Below, piece after piece: positions 55,279 through 63,889 of a stretch of DNA of 64,000 bases. A program made the position numbers and the translations under genes. The stretch spans positions 16,285 to 80,284 of the forward strand of contig JBEKLQ010000008.1 in assembly GCA_050010115.1 (NCBI GenBank). The letters run 5' to 3'. Each line of letters opens with the position of its first letter. The first letter of the stretch is position 1. A model generated the notes under the pieces. The model was not told where the DNA came from. It made no database searches and saw only the letters and a program-made list of their open reading frames with translations. Origin of the DNA: JAKACA01 sp050010115 (GTDB lineage: Bacteria > Actinomycetota > Acidimicrobiia > Acidimicrobiales > Bog-793).

Positions 55279-55746
55279 GAGCACGCGAGAGAGCTGAAGG
55301 GGGCACGCTTCGCCCTGTGGAAGAACCCCGAGGACCTGACGCGCCGCCAGCGGGGGAAGCTCGCGACCATCGCGAAGACGAACTCGCCGCTCTATCGCGC
55401 GTACTTGATGAAGGAGCAACTTCGTCTCGCGATCAGGACGAAGGGCGTCCTTTCACTCACGATGCTCGAGGAGTGGCTCTCTTGGGCACAGCGTTGCCGC
55501 ATCACCGCCTTTGTCGAGCTCGGCCGGAAGATCCGCCGCCACCTGCCAGGCATCGAGGCGGCGATGCTGCACAACGTCTCGAACGCGCTCGTCGAGTCGA
55601 CGAACACCAAGCTGCGTGTGCTCCACCGCATGGCGTTCGGCTTTCGCGATCCCGAGCACCTGATCGCCCTCGCGCTTCTCGATCGTGGCGGCTACTGCCC
55701 CCCGCTGCCGGGTCGCTCAGCGCCGGCGCTTGGGGCGCTTTCCTGA
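55279..55746 (+). pseudogene. ISL3-family transposase C-terminal fragment
   Basis: A frame without a start reads HARELKGARFALWKNPEDLTRR, then LEEWLSWAQRCRI, NVSNALVESTNTKLRVLHR and FRDPEHLIALALLDRGG. This is the C-terminal third of an ISL3-type DDE transposase (IS204/IS1001/IS1096/IS1165 group). The catalytic Glu region is present but the earlier Asp residues are absent. The right end overlaps the following gene by 30 bp. Confidence 0.82.
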
Positions 55747-56355
55747 ACCGGGCCGGGGCGGGGTTCCCGGAGGAGTGAACCGGCCCGTCGCCGCCCGGCG
55801 ATTCGGCTTCGGGCCCTCGCCGAGGATCGCGTCCCGCTCGGCTCGGGGACGGGCGTTGAAGCGCGCCATGAAGGCCTCGACCGCAGCGGGGTCGTCGAGC
55901 CGCACGCCCTCGGTCGCCGCTTCGGTCCACAGGCGCTTGCCGAAGCTGTAGCGCGACCGATCGGCCATGTTGGCCCGGAACTGTCCTTCGATGCGACCGA
56001 GGTGGTCGAGAAGAACCTCGGCGGGCTCGCTTTCCTCATCGAGCAGTCCGGTCGCAGAGAGGAAGGTGAGGAATGCCCTCGCCTCGGCGAGCACCTCGTC
56101 GAGCTCGTCGAGCTCCGCCATGACCTTGGCCGGGTACAGCTCGAGATAGATCTCGTTCAGGTCGCGACGCGTCCAGCGAGTGAGATGGCCGTCGACATAC
56201 CCCCACTTGTAGTGGAGCAGCCCCTCTGGAGCATCGGGATCGACCGCGAGGCTCTCGTCCGCGGCCCAGGCGGCGAAGCGAGCCTTCAGCTCGGCGTTCG
56301 CCGACTCATAGTCGTCGTCACCCTCAGGCTCCCAGCGCGAGGCCGTGTTATCCAC
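55717..56355 (-). CDS. Hypothetical acidic protein
   Basis: 212 residues, acidic N-terminal two-thirds with KWGYVDGHLTRWTRRDLNEIYLELYP and a helical middle. The basic Pro-rich C-terminal tail RFTPPGTPPRPGSGKRPKRRR resembles a nucleic-acid-binding tail. No known family recognised. ATG at 56355. Its 3' end overlaps the transposase fragment. Confidence 0.65.
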   Translation of the reverse strand: MDNTASRWEPEGDDDYESANAELKARFAAWAADESLAVDPDAPEGLLHYKWGYVDGHLTRWTRRDLNEIYLELYPAKVMAELDELDEVLAEARAFLTFLSATGLLDEESEPAEVLLDHLGRIEGQFRANMADRSRYSFGKRLWTEAATEGVRLDDPAAVEAFMARFNARPRAERDAILGEGPKPNRRAATGRFTPPGTPPRPGSGKRPKRRR

Positions 56356-56536
56356 CGCCCCATCTTGGTCGAGCGCCGACCATCAGCCTCACATCGCACG
56401 CATGATCGTGGATCGCGCCCACGGATACGGATTAGTCAGGAGAGCCCCAATTCTGCACCTCAATATGACAGTCGCACTGTCAACAGTACGGAACCCAGTC
56501 GCCACAGCGTGTCATCTGATGGCCGACGATCGACAA

Positions 56537-57781
56537 TCAGTTCCAGAGCGAGCAGACGGGAATCGCGAGGATTCTCTCGCCGAGAGAGAACGGACGAGGA
56601 CCAGTGTGAAGGACGGCTCCAGCGATGAATCGTGGGCCGAGTTGATCCCGCAACCACGCGAGATGCCGGGCGTCCCCGCTGTCAGGAGAGGCCGTCGCTT
56701 TGATCTCGACCGCGACCACCTCGCCACCTGCCATCTCGACAAGCAGGTCGATCTCGTGCCTTCCCTCTTTCTCGCGCAGATGGTAGAGGCGTGGGCGTAG
56801 ATGGCTGAGCTCCGCCTCGGGTCGCACCTGCGAAACCACGAAAGTATCAATGAGCCGCCCGAGCAAATCGCCATCTCGCAAGACTGCTCGTTCATCGAGT
56901 CGAAGCGCAGCCGCCACCAGAGAAGTGTCCACCATGTAGCGCTTCGAGCCCTTAACCAGACGCGAGAACCGATTGTTGCTCCAAGCCGGCAGTGCCTCGA
57001 AGACGCCCATCTCGGCCAGAAGGCGCTCGTACGCGCCTGCTGTCATCCGGCTGATCCCCGCCGCGTCGTACACAGTCTTGTCATCGACGAGGCCAGCAGT
57101 GTTCACGCAAAGTGCCTCGAAGTAACGGCGAAACAACACCGGGTCTCGGACGCCGTCCAGGGACTCGGCGTCGCGGGTCACCAACTGATCCACGTACGAA
57201 TCGAGCCAGAGCTGCCTCGCCGCTCCAACCAGACGCAAGGCTGGCTCAGGGAACCCGCCGCGCAGCGCAAGTTCGATATAGCCACGAAGATCCGGTGGGT
57301 TCGCGGGAGCAGGGAACATGGCCAGATCGGCCGTCCGAAGCCGATCGACGAATCCAGCGCCGTCGCTGCGCCCGACGATCTCGCGCTCAGTGAGACCGCA
57401 CATCTTCAGTTGGATTACTCTGCCGATGCCCGACCATGCGCTGCTGCCGCGCCGCGGCCTAGCGCTCCCGGTCAGCAGGAATCGACCTGGACGGGAGTCC
57501 TCGTCGACCGCCCGCCGCACTGCCCCCATCAGCTCGGGGACCTCCTGCCACTCGTCGAGAAGCACCGGCGGGGTCATCGCCCTAAGCGCTGCGTCCGCGT
57601 CAAATCGGAACGCCGCGGCCTCGGCCGGCACATCCAGCCTGACCACAGAGCGGGCGAGACGTCTAGCAGTGGTGGTCTTTCCGGCGGCTCGCGGACCTAC
57701 CAACAGCAGCGCTGGCAGCTGATCGAACAGCTCGGCGAGCGGGTTGTCGACGAGACGTGGCGTGTAGGCAGCCGCGGACAC
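56537..57781 (-). CDS. AAA ATPase with DUF4143 domain
   Basis: 414 residues. Walker A VGPRAAGKTT (about 28-37) and Walker B VLLDEWQE, then the arginine-finger/sensor region GRFLLTGSARP. The C-terminal DUF4143 domain has the PD-(D/E)XK-like EIDLLVEMAGGEVVAVEIKA. Such ATPases are common in mobile regions, function unresolved. The GTG at 57781 is chosen; the open frame upstream passes through tRNA-Ala and is not coding. Its 5' end faces the intact tRNA. Confidence 0.88.
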   Translation of the reverse strand: MSAAAYTPRLVDNPLAELFDQLPALLLVGPRAAGKTTTARRLARSVVRLDVPAEAAAFRFDADAALRAMTPPVLLDEWQEVPELMGAVRRAVDEDSRPGRFLLTGSARPRRGSSAWSGIGRVIQLKMCGLTEREIVGRSDGAGFVDRLRTADLAMFPAPANPPDLRGYIELALRGGFPEPALRLVGAARQLWLDSYVDQLVTRDAESLDGVRDPVLFRRYFEALCVNTAGLVDDKTVYDAAGISRMTAGAYERLLAEMGVFEALPAWSNNRFSRLVKGSKRYMVDTSLVAAALRLDERAVLRDGDLLGRLIDTFVVSQVRPEAELSHLRPRLYHLREKEGRHEIDLLVEMAGGEVVAVEIKATASPDSGDARHLAWLRDQLGPRFIAGAVLHTGPRPFSLGERILAIPVCSLWN

Positions 57782-57992
57782 GGACGATAGGTTAGCGGTT
57801 TGGACCGATCTGCAATAGCGCTTTAGCCCATGTTCCAATTGCGATCCAGACCAGACCTCAGTCGCAGCCGTGGTCACCTGGAATGGCTGTCCGAACTCTC
57901 TGACGCAAGCCGCTGATTGCCAATTTGATGTCCAACGTCGGTATCGACACCGGAGCAACAATAAAAACGTGGACGTTGAGCTGCGCTTTTCG

Positions 57993-58065
57993 TGGAGCTG
58001 ACCGGACTCGAACCGGCGACACCCGGCTTGCAAAGCCGGTGCTCTACCAACTGAGCTACAGCCCC
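57993..58065 (-). tRNA. tRNA-Ala (TGC), island attachment target
   Basis: A 73-nt cloverleaf on the minus strand: acceptor GGGGCTG / CAGCTCC with the G3:U70 pair that defines tRNA-Ala, anticodon TGC in TTTGCAA, T-loop GTTCGAGTC, discriminator A. No CCA encoded. Its 3' half is duplicated at 53375-53420. Confidence 0.97.
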
Positions 58066-58151
58066 CGAACGGTTCCTCGTGCCGCCACGGAGGTGGCCTC
58101 GGGATCTTTCAGCCTACGCCCTCTTCCGCGGTGGCCTGTTAGGTCCACGGG

Positions 58152-59594
58152 TCAGGCCGGCGGTGGCGGCGAAAGATGAGCCGTTGCCATCGGGCCCGGT
58201 CCATGTGCACTGCTGCCCGTTGAAGCCTCCCAGTCACGGGCGACCCGGCACTCGTCCGGTAGCACCGCCATCAGGGCGTTCGCCTCCTTTGACGACCGGT
58301 GTGACCAGTGCGCTCTCGCGCGATGGCCGGCGACGTCGAGCTGCACGGATGCAAGATCGAGCGCCCGCTGTAACGGGCCCTGGGTGTACCGGATGCTTTG
58401 GACCTTGGCCATGGGAATCCACTCGGTCAGCCTGCAAACCCGGCCGCCGACGGACATGGCACAGGATGGGTTCTTGCCGGCTGCGAGGAAGTGGTAGCTG
58501 AGCGGCGCCCGCCACATGGCACGGCGAGGCGGCGGGGTCACGGTGATGGCGTGGTCGGCGAGGATACGCCCGAGCAGCATCTCCGCTTCCGCACGAGTGC
58601 CGACCGGTAGCAGCGCCCGGCGGATTGCGGCTCGCGGCTGGTTCCGCCCCTTTGCTACGCCGCCCGCCAGATGCAGTTCGAGCCGGCACCATCCGAGCGA
58701 CCGCCACCACAACGGCTCCAACATGCGGATCGCCTGGACCCGCCCGTAAGGAATGGTCTCGGCGACCCGCGATGCAAAGCCACACCGGATCCTCAACCCG
58801 TCCGGCGCCTCAGCCACCTCAAAACCCCACTCACTTGCCACCCGCCTCACCATCCTGCTCACGACAGCGAAGAGGTCCAGTACCAGTGTCCCGCCTGAAG
58901 CACCGATGACCGCAGCGCCGACCTTTCCCGACGACAGCAGCACCACGGGAATGGCGAGGGCTACGACGCTCGCTAGAAACGCTCCGGTCAAGAGGTTGGA
59001 CGCCACCAAGCGCCGGTTCGACCCCCGGAGCAGGGGTCGCTCGGGCGGAGGTGGGGTCGTCTGTGGCAGTCCGTGGACGAGAGCGAGAAGGCCGCCCCGT
59101 ACCCGGTCGGCCTCCTCAAGTTTGAGGTACATCAAGCGAGCGTCGCCGTCTTTCCCGCCGGCCGTGCGCACGCGGACCTCCGCCAAGCCGAGGATCCGGG
59201 CAAGTAGCGGCTCGGCGAGATCAACTGCTTGCACCCGCGACAGCGGGACCCGGATCGTCCTGCGACGTATGAGCCCACTCGCGACCTGGAGGGAGTCGCC
59301 ATCGACCCTCCAGGTGGTCATGTACCAGGAGATGACACCAAGGACGACCGCCAACCCGACGACGAAGTAGTCAGGGACAAAACTGGCACCGCCACCTCTG
59401 CCGGCCGTCGATGCGCCCTCTGCGGTCAGGATGGTCAAGAGCCCGAGGAAGGCGCGTCCGGCACGGACGATCGGCGACAATGGACTAAGGCGTTGCGGCG
59501 CTACGGGAAGGGAAGTGGTTGGCGGTTGCCGGGCCCACTGCCCACCGTGTGGCAGCAGAGGCGGCGGTCCCTTCGATACTTCCTGGTCGGGCAT
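58152..59594 (-). CDS. Bacterial-PH-domain membrane protein (YdbT-like)
   Basis: 480 residues. Three bacterial PH (bPH2) domains are readable, with phrases SGLIRRRTIRVPLSRVQAVDL, CGFASRVAETIPYGRVQAIRM and WIPMAKVQSIRYTQGPLQRAL. Membrane helices lie at about 45-90 and 215-260. The ATG at 59594 (MPDQEVSKG) starts 5 bp after the upstream gene's stop. It pairs with the next gene as in YdbS-YdbT systems of the envelope. Confidence 0.85.
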   Translation of the reverse strand: MPDQEVSKGPPPLLPHGGQWARQPPTTSLPVAPQRLSPLSPIVRAGRAFLGLLTILTAEGASTAGRGGGASFVPDYFVVGLAVVLGVISWYMTTWRVDGDSLQVASGLIRRRTIRVPLSRVQAVDLAEPLLARILGLAEVRVRTAGGKDGDARLMYLKLEEADRVRGGLLALVHGLPQTTPPPPERPLLRGSNRRLVASNLLTGAFLASVVALAIPVVLLSSGKVGAAVIGASGGTLVLDLFAVVSRMVRRVASEWGFEVAEAPDGLRIRCGFASRVAETIPYGRVQAIRMLEPLWWRSLGWCRLELHLAGGVAKGRNQPRAAIRRALLPVGTRAEAEMLLGRILADHAITVTPPPRRAMWRAPLSYHFLAAGKNPSCAMSVGGRVCRLTEWIPMAKVQSIRYTQGPLQRALDLASVQLDVAGHRARAHWSHRSSKEANALMAVLPDECRVARDWEASTGSSAHGPGPMATAHLSPPPPA

Positions 59595-59598
59595 CGCC

Positions 59599-60114
59599 TC
59601 AGACGCCAGCGGCTTGAGCTTCGCCAAGTGCAGCGAGGCGGTCCCGGAGGCGCGTGGCCTCCTCCGGTCTCAGCCCCGGGATGCGGGCGTCGGTGGTCGC
59701 GGCCGCCGTGTGGAGCTTGATCGTCGCCAGACCGAAGGCCCGTTCCGCTGCCCCTGCCGTGACGTCGACCAGCTGCATCCGCCCGTACGGCACAACCGTC
59801 AGTCGCCGCATGAGGATTCCTCTGCGAACGAGCAGGTCACGGGCCCGCTCACAGTACCCCCAGGAGCGGTAGCGGCGTACGACGAGCACTTGTGCAAGGG
59901 CTCCGAGCACGACGATTCCGCTGTAGACGGCTATGACGACGGGGACGGGGGCAGACAGGGTCCACAAGGCGGCGAGTGCAGCGACCAGCACGGCCACGCC
60001 GGCTTCGGTCCGCCGCAACGCCAGAAGGCGGGGTGACGGGCTGAGCCAACCCTCCCCAACATCGATCGCTCGGGTTGGATCCACGACTCGCGACCCTATG
60101 CCCGTCCAGCCCAT
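59599..60114 (-). CDS. Bacterial-PH-domain membrane protein (YdbS-like)
   Basis: 171 residues. Two membrane helices (about 38-55 and 58-78), then a PH domain: RGILMRRLTVVPYGRMQLVDV and AERAFGLATIKLHTAA. It probably forms a membrane complex with the larger PH protein encoded immediately downstream. Confidence 0.88.
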   Translation of the reverse strand: MGWTGIGSRVVDPTRAIDVGEGWLSPSPRLLALRRTEAGVAVLVAALAALWTLSAPVPVVIAVYSGIVVLGALAQVLVVRRYRSWGYCERARDLLVRRGILMRRLTVVPYGRMQLVDVTAGAAERAFGLATIKLHTAAATTDARIPGLRPEEATRLRDRLAALGEAQAAGV

Positions 60115-60142
60115 GGGACGGAGCCGCCGGCAGCCTGGCTTG

Positions 60143-60820
60143 TCAACCGGCCAGCACGTCGGCGATAAGCCCAGCGGCGTCGCTCAGGCGCTTCAACCCG
60201 ACCACTCCGCCAGTGACGGTCTGCAGGCTCACGAGCTCCCGCTCGGGCGTGTCCACGATGGAACGCACGACAGCGAACGGCCGGCGCTCGCCCAACCGGG
60301 CAAGCCAGGCGGATTCCGTGTCACAGATCACTGCGCCCGAGCGAGCCAGTGCCACTCGCTCGCCGCCTTTCGCCGTGCGCCCCGCCGACAGCAGCGGCGC
60401 CAGGCTCGTCGACGGGAACGGCCCTGACAGCGCGTCGGCAAGGCGCCGGGCGAACGCTGACGAAGCCTCGTCCAGGGAAGCCGGCGCCCGGGTCACTTGG
60501 AGCTCGCCGTCAGGCCCTACATCGGCGGTGCCGAACTCGCTTCCCACCACCAGATCCCCAGGCGTGAAACCCACCTCCAGCGCCCCACCCACCCCCAACA
60601 CCACGACCGGGAGGCCGTCGGGAAGTGACGACGCCAGTCGGGCCGCCGCACGACGTGCACGTACCGGGCCCACCCCCGTGAGCCGAACGTTGCCACCCGC
60701 GCCCGAGCCCTTGCCGGTGCGCCGGCCCGACAGCGCCAGGCCGACCCGAACCGCGATCGCTTCTGGAGGCAGCGCACAGAGCACCACGAATCCACCGTCT
60801 TTCCACCGTCCAGTCACCAT
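60143..60820 (-). CDS. Nucleoside-phosphorylase-like protein (HpnG/MTAN type)
   Basis: 225 residues. The purine nucleosidase fold is seen in FVVLCALPPEAIAV, LTGVGPVRARRAAARL, VVVLGVGGALEVG and ICDTESAWLA, the site of the family Glu. PFAVVRSIVDTP matches the late catalytic Asp region. It resembles hopanoid-associated phosphorylase HpnG as much as MTA/SAH nucleosidase. No hopanoid genes are nearby. Confidence 0.75.
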   Translation of the reverse strand: MVTGRWKDGGFVVLCALPPEAIAVRVGLALSGRRTGKGSGAGGNVRLTGVGPVRARRAAARLASSLPDGLPVVVLGVGGALEVGFTPGDLVVGSEFGTADVGPDGELQVTRAPASLDEASSAFARRLADALSGPFPSTSLAPLLSAGRTAKGGERVALARSGAVICDTESAWLARLGERRPFAVVRSIVDTPERELVSLQTVTGGVVGLKRLSDAAGLIADVLAG

Positions 60821-60915
60821 ACGAGGTCGAATCCTGGCAGATATCTGCCGCCCGCCGAGTCAGGTCCCCCGCCGTATCGCGGTAGCGTTACAACCTGGAG
60901 AAGAAGGGAGGGACG

Positions 60916-61674
60916 GTGGCCAGCGACACTTCGTCGTCGGTGTCGGGAACCAGCCATGCGACGATCGCCCCTCAGCAGGGCGCGGGGGGGCGCGCGAGCG
61001 CTCTACCAGTACGTGACACTGCCGCTGCAACCGTGATCACTGCTGAGATCCCAGCTGTCCGTGCAGGGCCCTCGTACGGCGTCCTCCTACCTGACGGGAC
61101 CGTCTGGTACCCGGGCTCCCGCAAACGTCTGCCGGCGCCACTGATCCTCCGAGTGGCCGTCTGGGTCTTGGCTTTTGCCGTCTTCCTGGGTGCCACCGGG
61201 GACTTTGTCGTCCGCTACCACCCGAGCTGGGTTGCTGTGCTGCGCCACATCGTGCCGGCTCAGTCGGCAGCCGCCGGCTCGACGCGCACTACTACCCCTG
61301 GCGGCGGGACCGGCCCGAAATCCGCGGGAGTCATTAGCGTGATCAAGACGCCGGCTGGGCTACCGGTGAACACGACCGCGTACCGTGTGAACCAGCCCGA
61401 GTTCACGGTCGTCATCAAGGCGAGCACCTCGGCGGTCTTCGTGTCCGCACAAGTGATGGCCAACGGCAAGCCGGTGGGCCCTGCCCAGAAAGAGACCGTG
61501 CAAATGGGCTCGCACTTTCCGTCCATAATGGTCCAAGCCGGACACCAGCTCAGCTTCGAGGTCTTCCACACCGGCGCGACGATTCAGCTCTGGGTAGGCA
61601 TCAAGCCCATCGGGATCGTCCCGACCCCGTCCCACGCTCCCTGGTACGTCGTCCTCGAGCCGAACGGTCATTGA
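60916..61674 (+). CDS. Membrane protein with C-terminal DUF4115-like domain
   Basis: 252 residues. N-terminal cytoplasmic part (1-77, containing YGVLLPDGTVWYPGS), one membrane helix (about 80-100), then an external domain rich in beta strands (VVIKASTSAVFVSAQV) like the RodZ C-terminal domain. Possibly a cell-shape protein; no HTH domain. GTG at 60916 with GGGAGGG upstream. Confidence 0.68.
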   Translation: MASDTSSSVSGTSHATIAPQQGAGGRASALPVRDTAAATVITAEIPAVRAGPSYGVLLPDGTVWYPGSRKRLPAPLILRVAVWVLAFAVFLGATGDFVVRYHPSWVAVLRHIVPAQSAAAGSTRTTTPGGGTGPKSAGVISVIKTPAGLPVNTTAYRVNQPEFTVVIKASTSAVFVSAQVMANGKPVGPAQKETVQMGSHFPSIMVQAGHQLSFEVFHTGATIQLWVGIKPIGIVPTPSHAPWYVVLEPNGH

Positions 61675-61712
61675 CCCAGCCGGGCGCGCCGCGCCGATAG
61701 CGTCACCGCCCG

Positions 61713-62444
61713 ATGACGAACACATCACCGACCCCGCTGCCGTCACGGCGGAACATCGCCAGGCAGCAGCGCTTCTGGACACGGCAAGCCGTGAGCTGGG
61801 ATCACGGTGCTGGCAACAACCCGGGCCTGGTCAAGGTCGTCGCGACCGTCATCGCCGAGGCGAACCCGCAGCCTGACGACCACGCCGTGGACCTGGGGTG
61901 CGGTTCGGGCCAGGTGACGCTGGCACTCGCCGAGAAGACGGCCTCGGTGCTCGCCATTGACGTGAGCCAGAAGATGATCGACCTGCTGCTCGACAACGCC
62001 CGCGAGGCAGGGGCGACGAACGTCGAGGGCAGCGCCATCCCGATCGAGCAACTGGACTTCGCTCCCGGCTCTGTGGACCTCGTCGTGTCGAACTACGCCC
62101 TGCATCACCTCCGCGATGCCGACAAGCCAGCGGTCGTGCGCCAGGTGTTCACGTGGCTGAAGCCCGGAGGTCGTCTCGTGATCGGCGACATGATGTTCGG
62201 GCGCGGTGGAGACTCCCGTGATCGGCAGATCATCGCCTCCAAGCTCTCGCTACTCGTCCGCAAGGGACCGGGCGGGTGGTGGCGTATCGCCAAGAACGGC
62301 GCTCGCTACGTCCTGCGGACCCAGGAGCGGCCAGTCTCCATGGCGGCGTGGGTGGCGATGTTCGAGGGGGCGGGTTTTGTGGACGTGAAAGCCGTACCCG
62401 TGGTCAACGAGGCTGCGGTGGTCCTCGGGACGCGCCCCGGCTGA
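61713..62444 (+). CDS. Class I SAM-dependent methyltransferase
   Basis: 243 residues. Motif I VDLGCGSGQVTLALAEK, motif post-I VLAIDVS and a UbiE-like segment DLVVSNYALHHLRDADKPAVVRQVFTWLKPGGRL. Substrate unknown. Confidence 0.92.
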   Translation: MTNTSPTPLPSRRNIARQQRFWTRQAVSWDHGAGNNPGLVKVVATVIAEANPQPDDHAVDLGCGSGQVTLALAEKTASVLAIDVSQKMIDLLLDNAREAGATNVEGSAIPIEQLDFAPGSVDLVVSNYALHHLRDADKPAVVRQVFTWLKPGGRLVIGDMMFGRGGDSRDRQIIASKLSLLVRKGPGGWWRIAKNGARYVLRTQERPVSMAAWVAMFEGAGFVDVKAVPVVNEAAVVLGTRPG

Positions 62445-62460
62445 TCACGCGATATTCGCC

Positions 62461-63348
62461 TCAGGTTCTCTGAGGCGACACCTCGGATTCATCTCGCTTC
62501 TCTAAGGTCACGTCCTGACGACGTACTTCGGATGGTTCCAGCCGCAAGGCTCCGTCGGGCTGCTCCTCAGCCCGCAAGGGACGTGCATCCGCCCGGCCGG
62601 TCGGGACGTTGGACGTGCTACGGCGGCGCGTGCCATCCCCCCATAGCCCGACCGGTTGGGCGGAGGCACGCGAGGCTGACCGACCCCGCCAGAACGGGAC
62701 GTCGAGCAGGGTGAACAGGACGATCGCCACCCCGGCGGCCGAGGCCATGTACCACGGCCAGGGACCGAGCACACTGAGCAGGGTCCAGCTGGCCGGCGGC
62801 TTCCTCAGGTACATGTAGTTGCCGCCGGTGATGGCGTCGATCCCGCCCACGATGGCTGAGTACCCCACTGTGATAAGCCAGATCCTCGGCACCGCCCGTG
62901 GCCGAGGAGCCAGGCGCTGCCCGACGACGAGGAAGAGCGCCGCGCAAACGATGGCGGCGTGCGCGATTACGTACTCGACGAACTGGAGGCTCGGCCAGCC
63001 GACGTTCAGGTCCGGGGTCAGCAGGGATTGCAACGTCCCGGCAAGGCCCCAGAAGTACGTGAGCTCCACCAGCAGCGGCTTGCGCGTGACGAGGGCGGCC
63101 GCTGCCACGAGCGCGGCGAGGTCGCACAGCGCGAACGGGAGCGACGTCGCCGGCGAGAAACGCTGACCTGCGAGCGTCGTGTCCAGCCACAACCCGCTCG
63201 CCGTGAGGAGGGCGACCGCCAGCACCCAGTTGGCCACGATGACCCACAGGGCAGGCCCGCGTTGCCGCCTGCCGGCTACGCAGAGCATCGTTGCAGTCAC
63301 GATCGTGGCGATAAGGGTCGCCACATACGCTGGCGAAAAGACCCGCAC
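62461..63348 (-). CDS. TIGR02206-type membrane protein
   Basis: 295 residues, about seven membrane helices (roughly 8-25, 33-52, 68-90, 95-110, 125-147, 160-175, 198-217). The TIGR02206/YwaF family is recognised by LPFALCDLAAL, ELTYFWGLAGTLQSLLTPDL and GGNYMYLRKPP. The cytoplasmic C-terminal tail (~75 residues) is polar and unique. Confidence 0.88.
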   Translation of the reverse strand: MRVFSPAYVATLIATIVTATMLCVAGRRQRGPALWVIVANWVLAVALLTASGLWLDTTLAGQRFSPATSLPFALCDLAALVAAAALVTRKPLLVELTYFWGLAGTLQSLLTPDLNVGWPSLQFVEYVIAHAAIVCAALFLVVGQRLAPRPRAVPRIWLITVGYSAIVGGIDAITGGNYMYLRKPPASWTLLSVLGPWPWYMASAAGVAIVLFTLLDVPFWRGRSASRASAQPVGLWGDGTRRRSTSNVPTGRADARPLRAEEQPDGALRLEPSEVRRQDVTLEKRDESEVSPQRT

Positions 63349-63411
63349 ATGCCCACCGTACGCTCGCCTTGCCGGGTGTGCGCGGCCGGGGGCAGCTGGG
63401 GGGCCGAGAGC

Positions 63412-63882
63412 TCAGTCTCGTCTGTCGACCGGCAGCGGCGAACCGGCAGTGGCCGGCGAGTCGAACGGAAGGCCGGGGGCGCCGCCACCTGGGCTCATGC
63501 CCGGGATCCCAGCCGGTCCACCGGCAGCGACCCCTGGCGGACCAGCTACGGGCAGCTCCGAGCCGGCGTCTCGAGCGCTGCGGCGCCGCCCACCGATACC
63601 ACGACCGATCGCCCCGGCGGCGCCAGCTGCCGAGACCGAGGTGAGTCCACTTGATGGAGGCCGGCCGGCTCGCCCGACGGACTTCGTGAACCTTCGGGAA
63701 TTGTTCGTGATCACCCAGGTCGCGACGGCAAACGCGATCGAGGCGACCCCGAGGCCGATGTGGATCAGCCGGAAGCTCCAGCTGTCATGGGCGGCGATCA
63801 CCATGTTGCGGATCAGAACGACCCAGATCCACACGGCGAAGAGCGCCGACGCTCGCAGTACGAGGCTGGCTCGGAGACTCAT
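63412..63882 (-). CDS. Small membrane protein with Gly/Pro-rich tail
   Basis: 156 residues. Two helices (about 8-28 and 40-60) of the SCO4848-like pattern (WVVLIRNMVI, WSFRLIHIGLGVASI) are followed by a long Gly/Pro/Arg-rich cytoplasmic tail (70-156). ATG at 63882. The predicted group II intron ends just upstream of this start. Confidence 0.72.
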   Translation of the reverse strand: MSLRASLVLRASALFAVWIWVVLIRNMVIAAHDSWSFRLIHIGLGVASIAFAVATWVITNNSRRFTKSVGRAGRPPSSGLTSVSAAGAAGAIGRGIGGRRRSARDAGSELPVAGPPGVAAGGPAGIPGMSPGGGAPGLPFDSPATAGSPLPVDRRD

Positions 63883-63889
63883 TGGTAGT

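Larger units (their letters stand above)
53375..58037. mobile_element. Degraded genomic island integrated at tRNA-Ala
   Basis: The 46-bp direct repeat (53375-53420 and 57992-58037) brackets 4.6 kb. The intact tRNA is at the right end and the 3'-half copy at the left, the classical layout for tyrosine-recombinase integration into a tRNA 3' end. Inside are a PIN relic, a VapBC-type pair, a tyrosine-recombinase C-terminus, an ISL3-type transposase fragment, an unknown protein and a DUF4143 ATPase. The recombinase is truncated, so the element can no longer move by itself. Confidence 0.85.

Noticed and set aside
57782..58033. N-terminal extension of the DUF4143 ATPase
   Set aside because: The frame runs through tRNA-Ala, so translated residues there are tRNA shadow; family N-termini begin near 57781.
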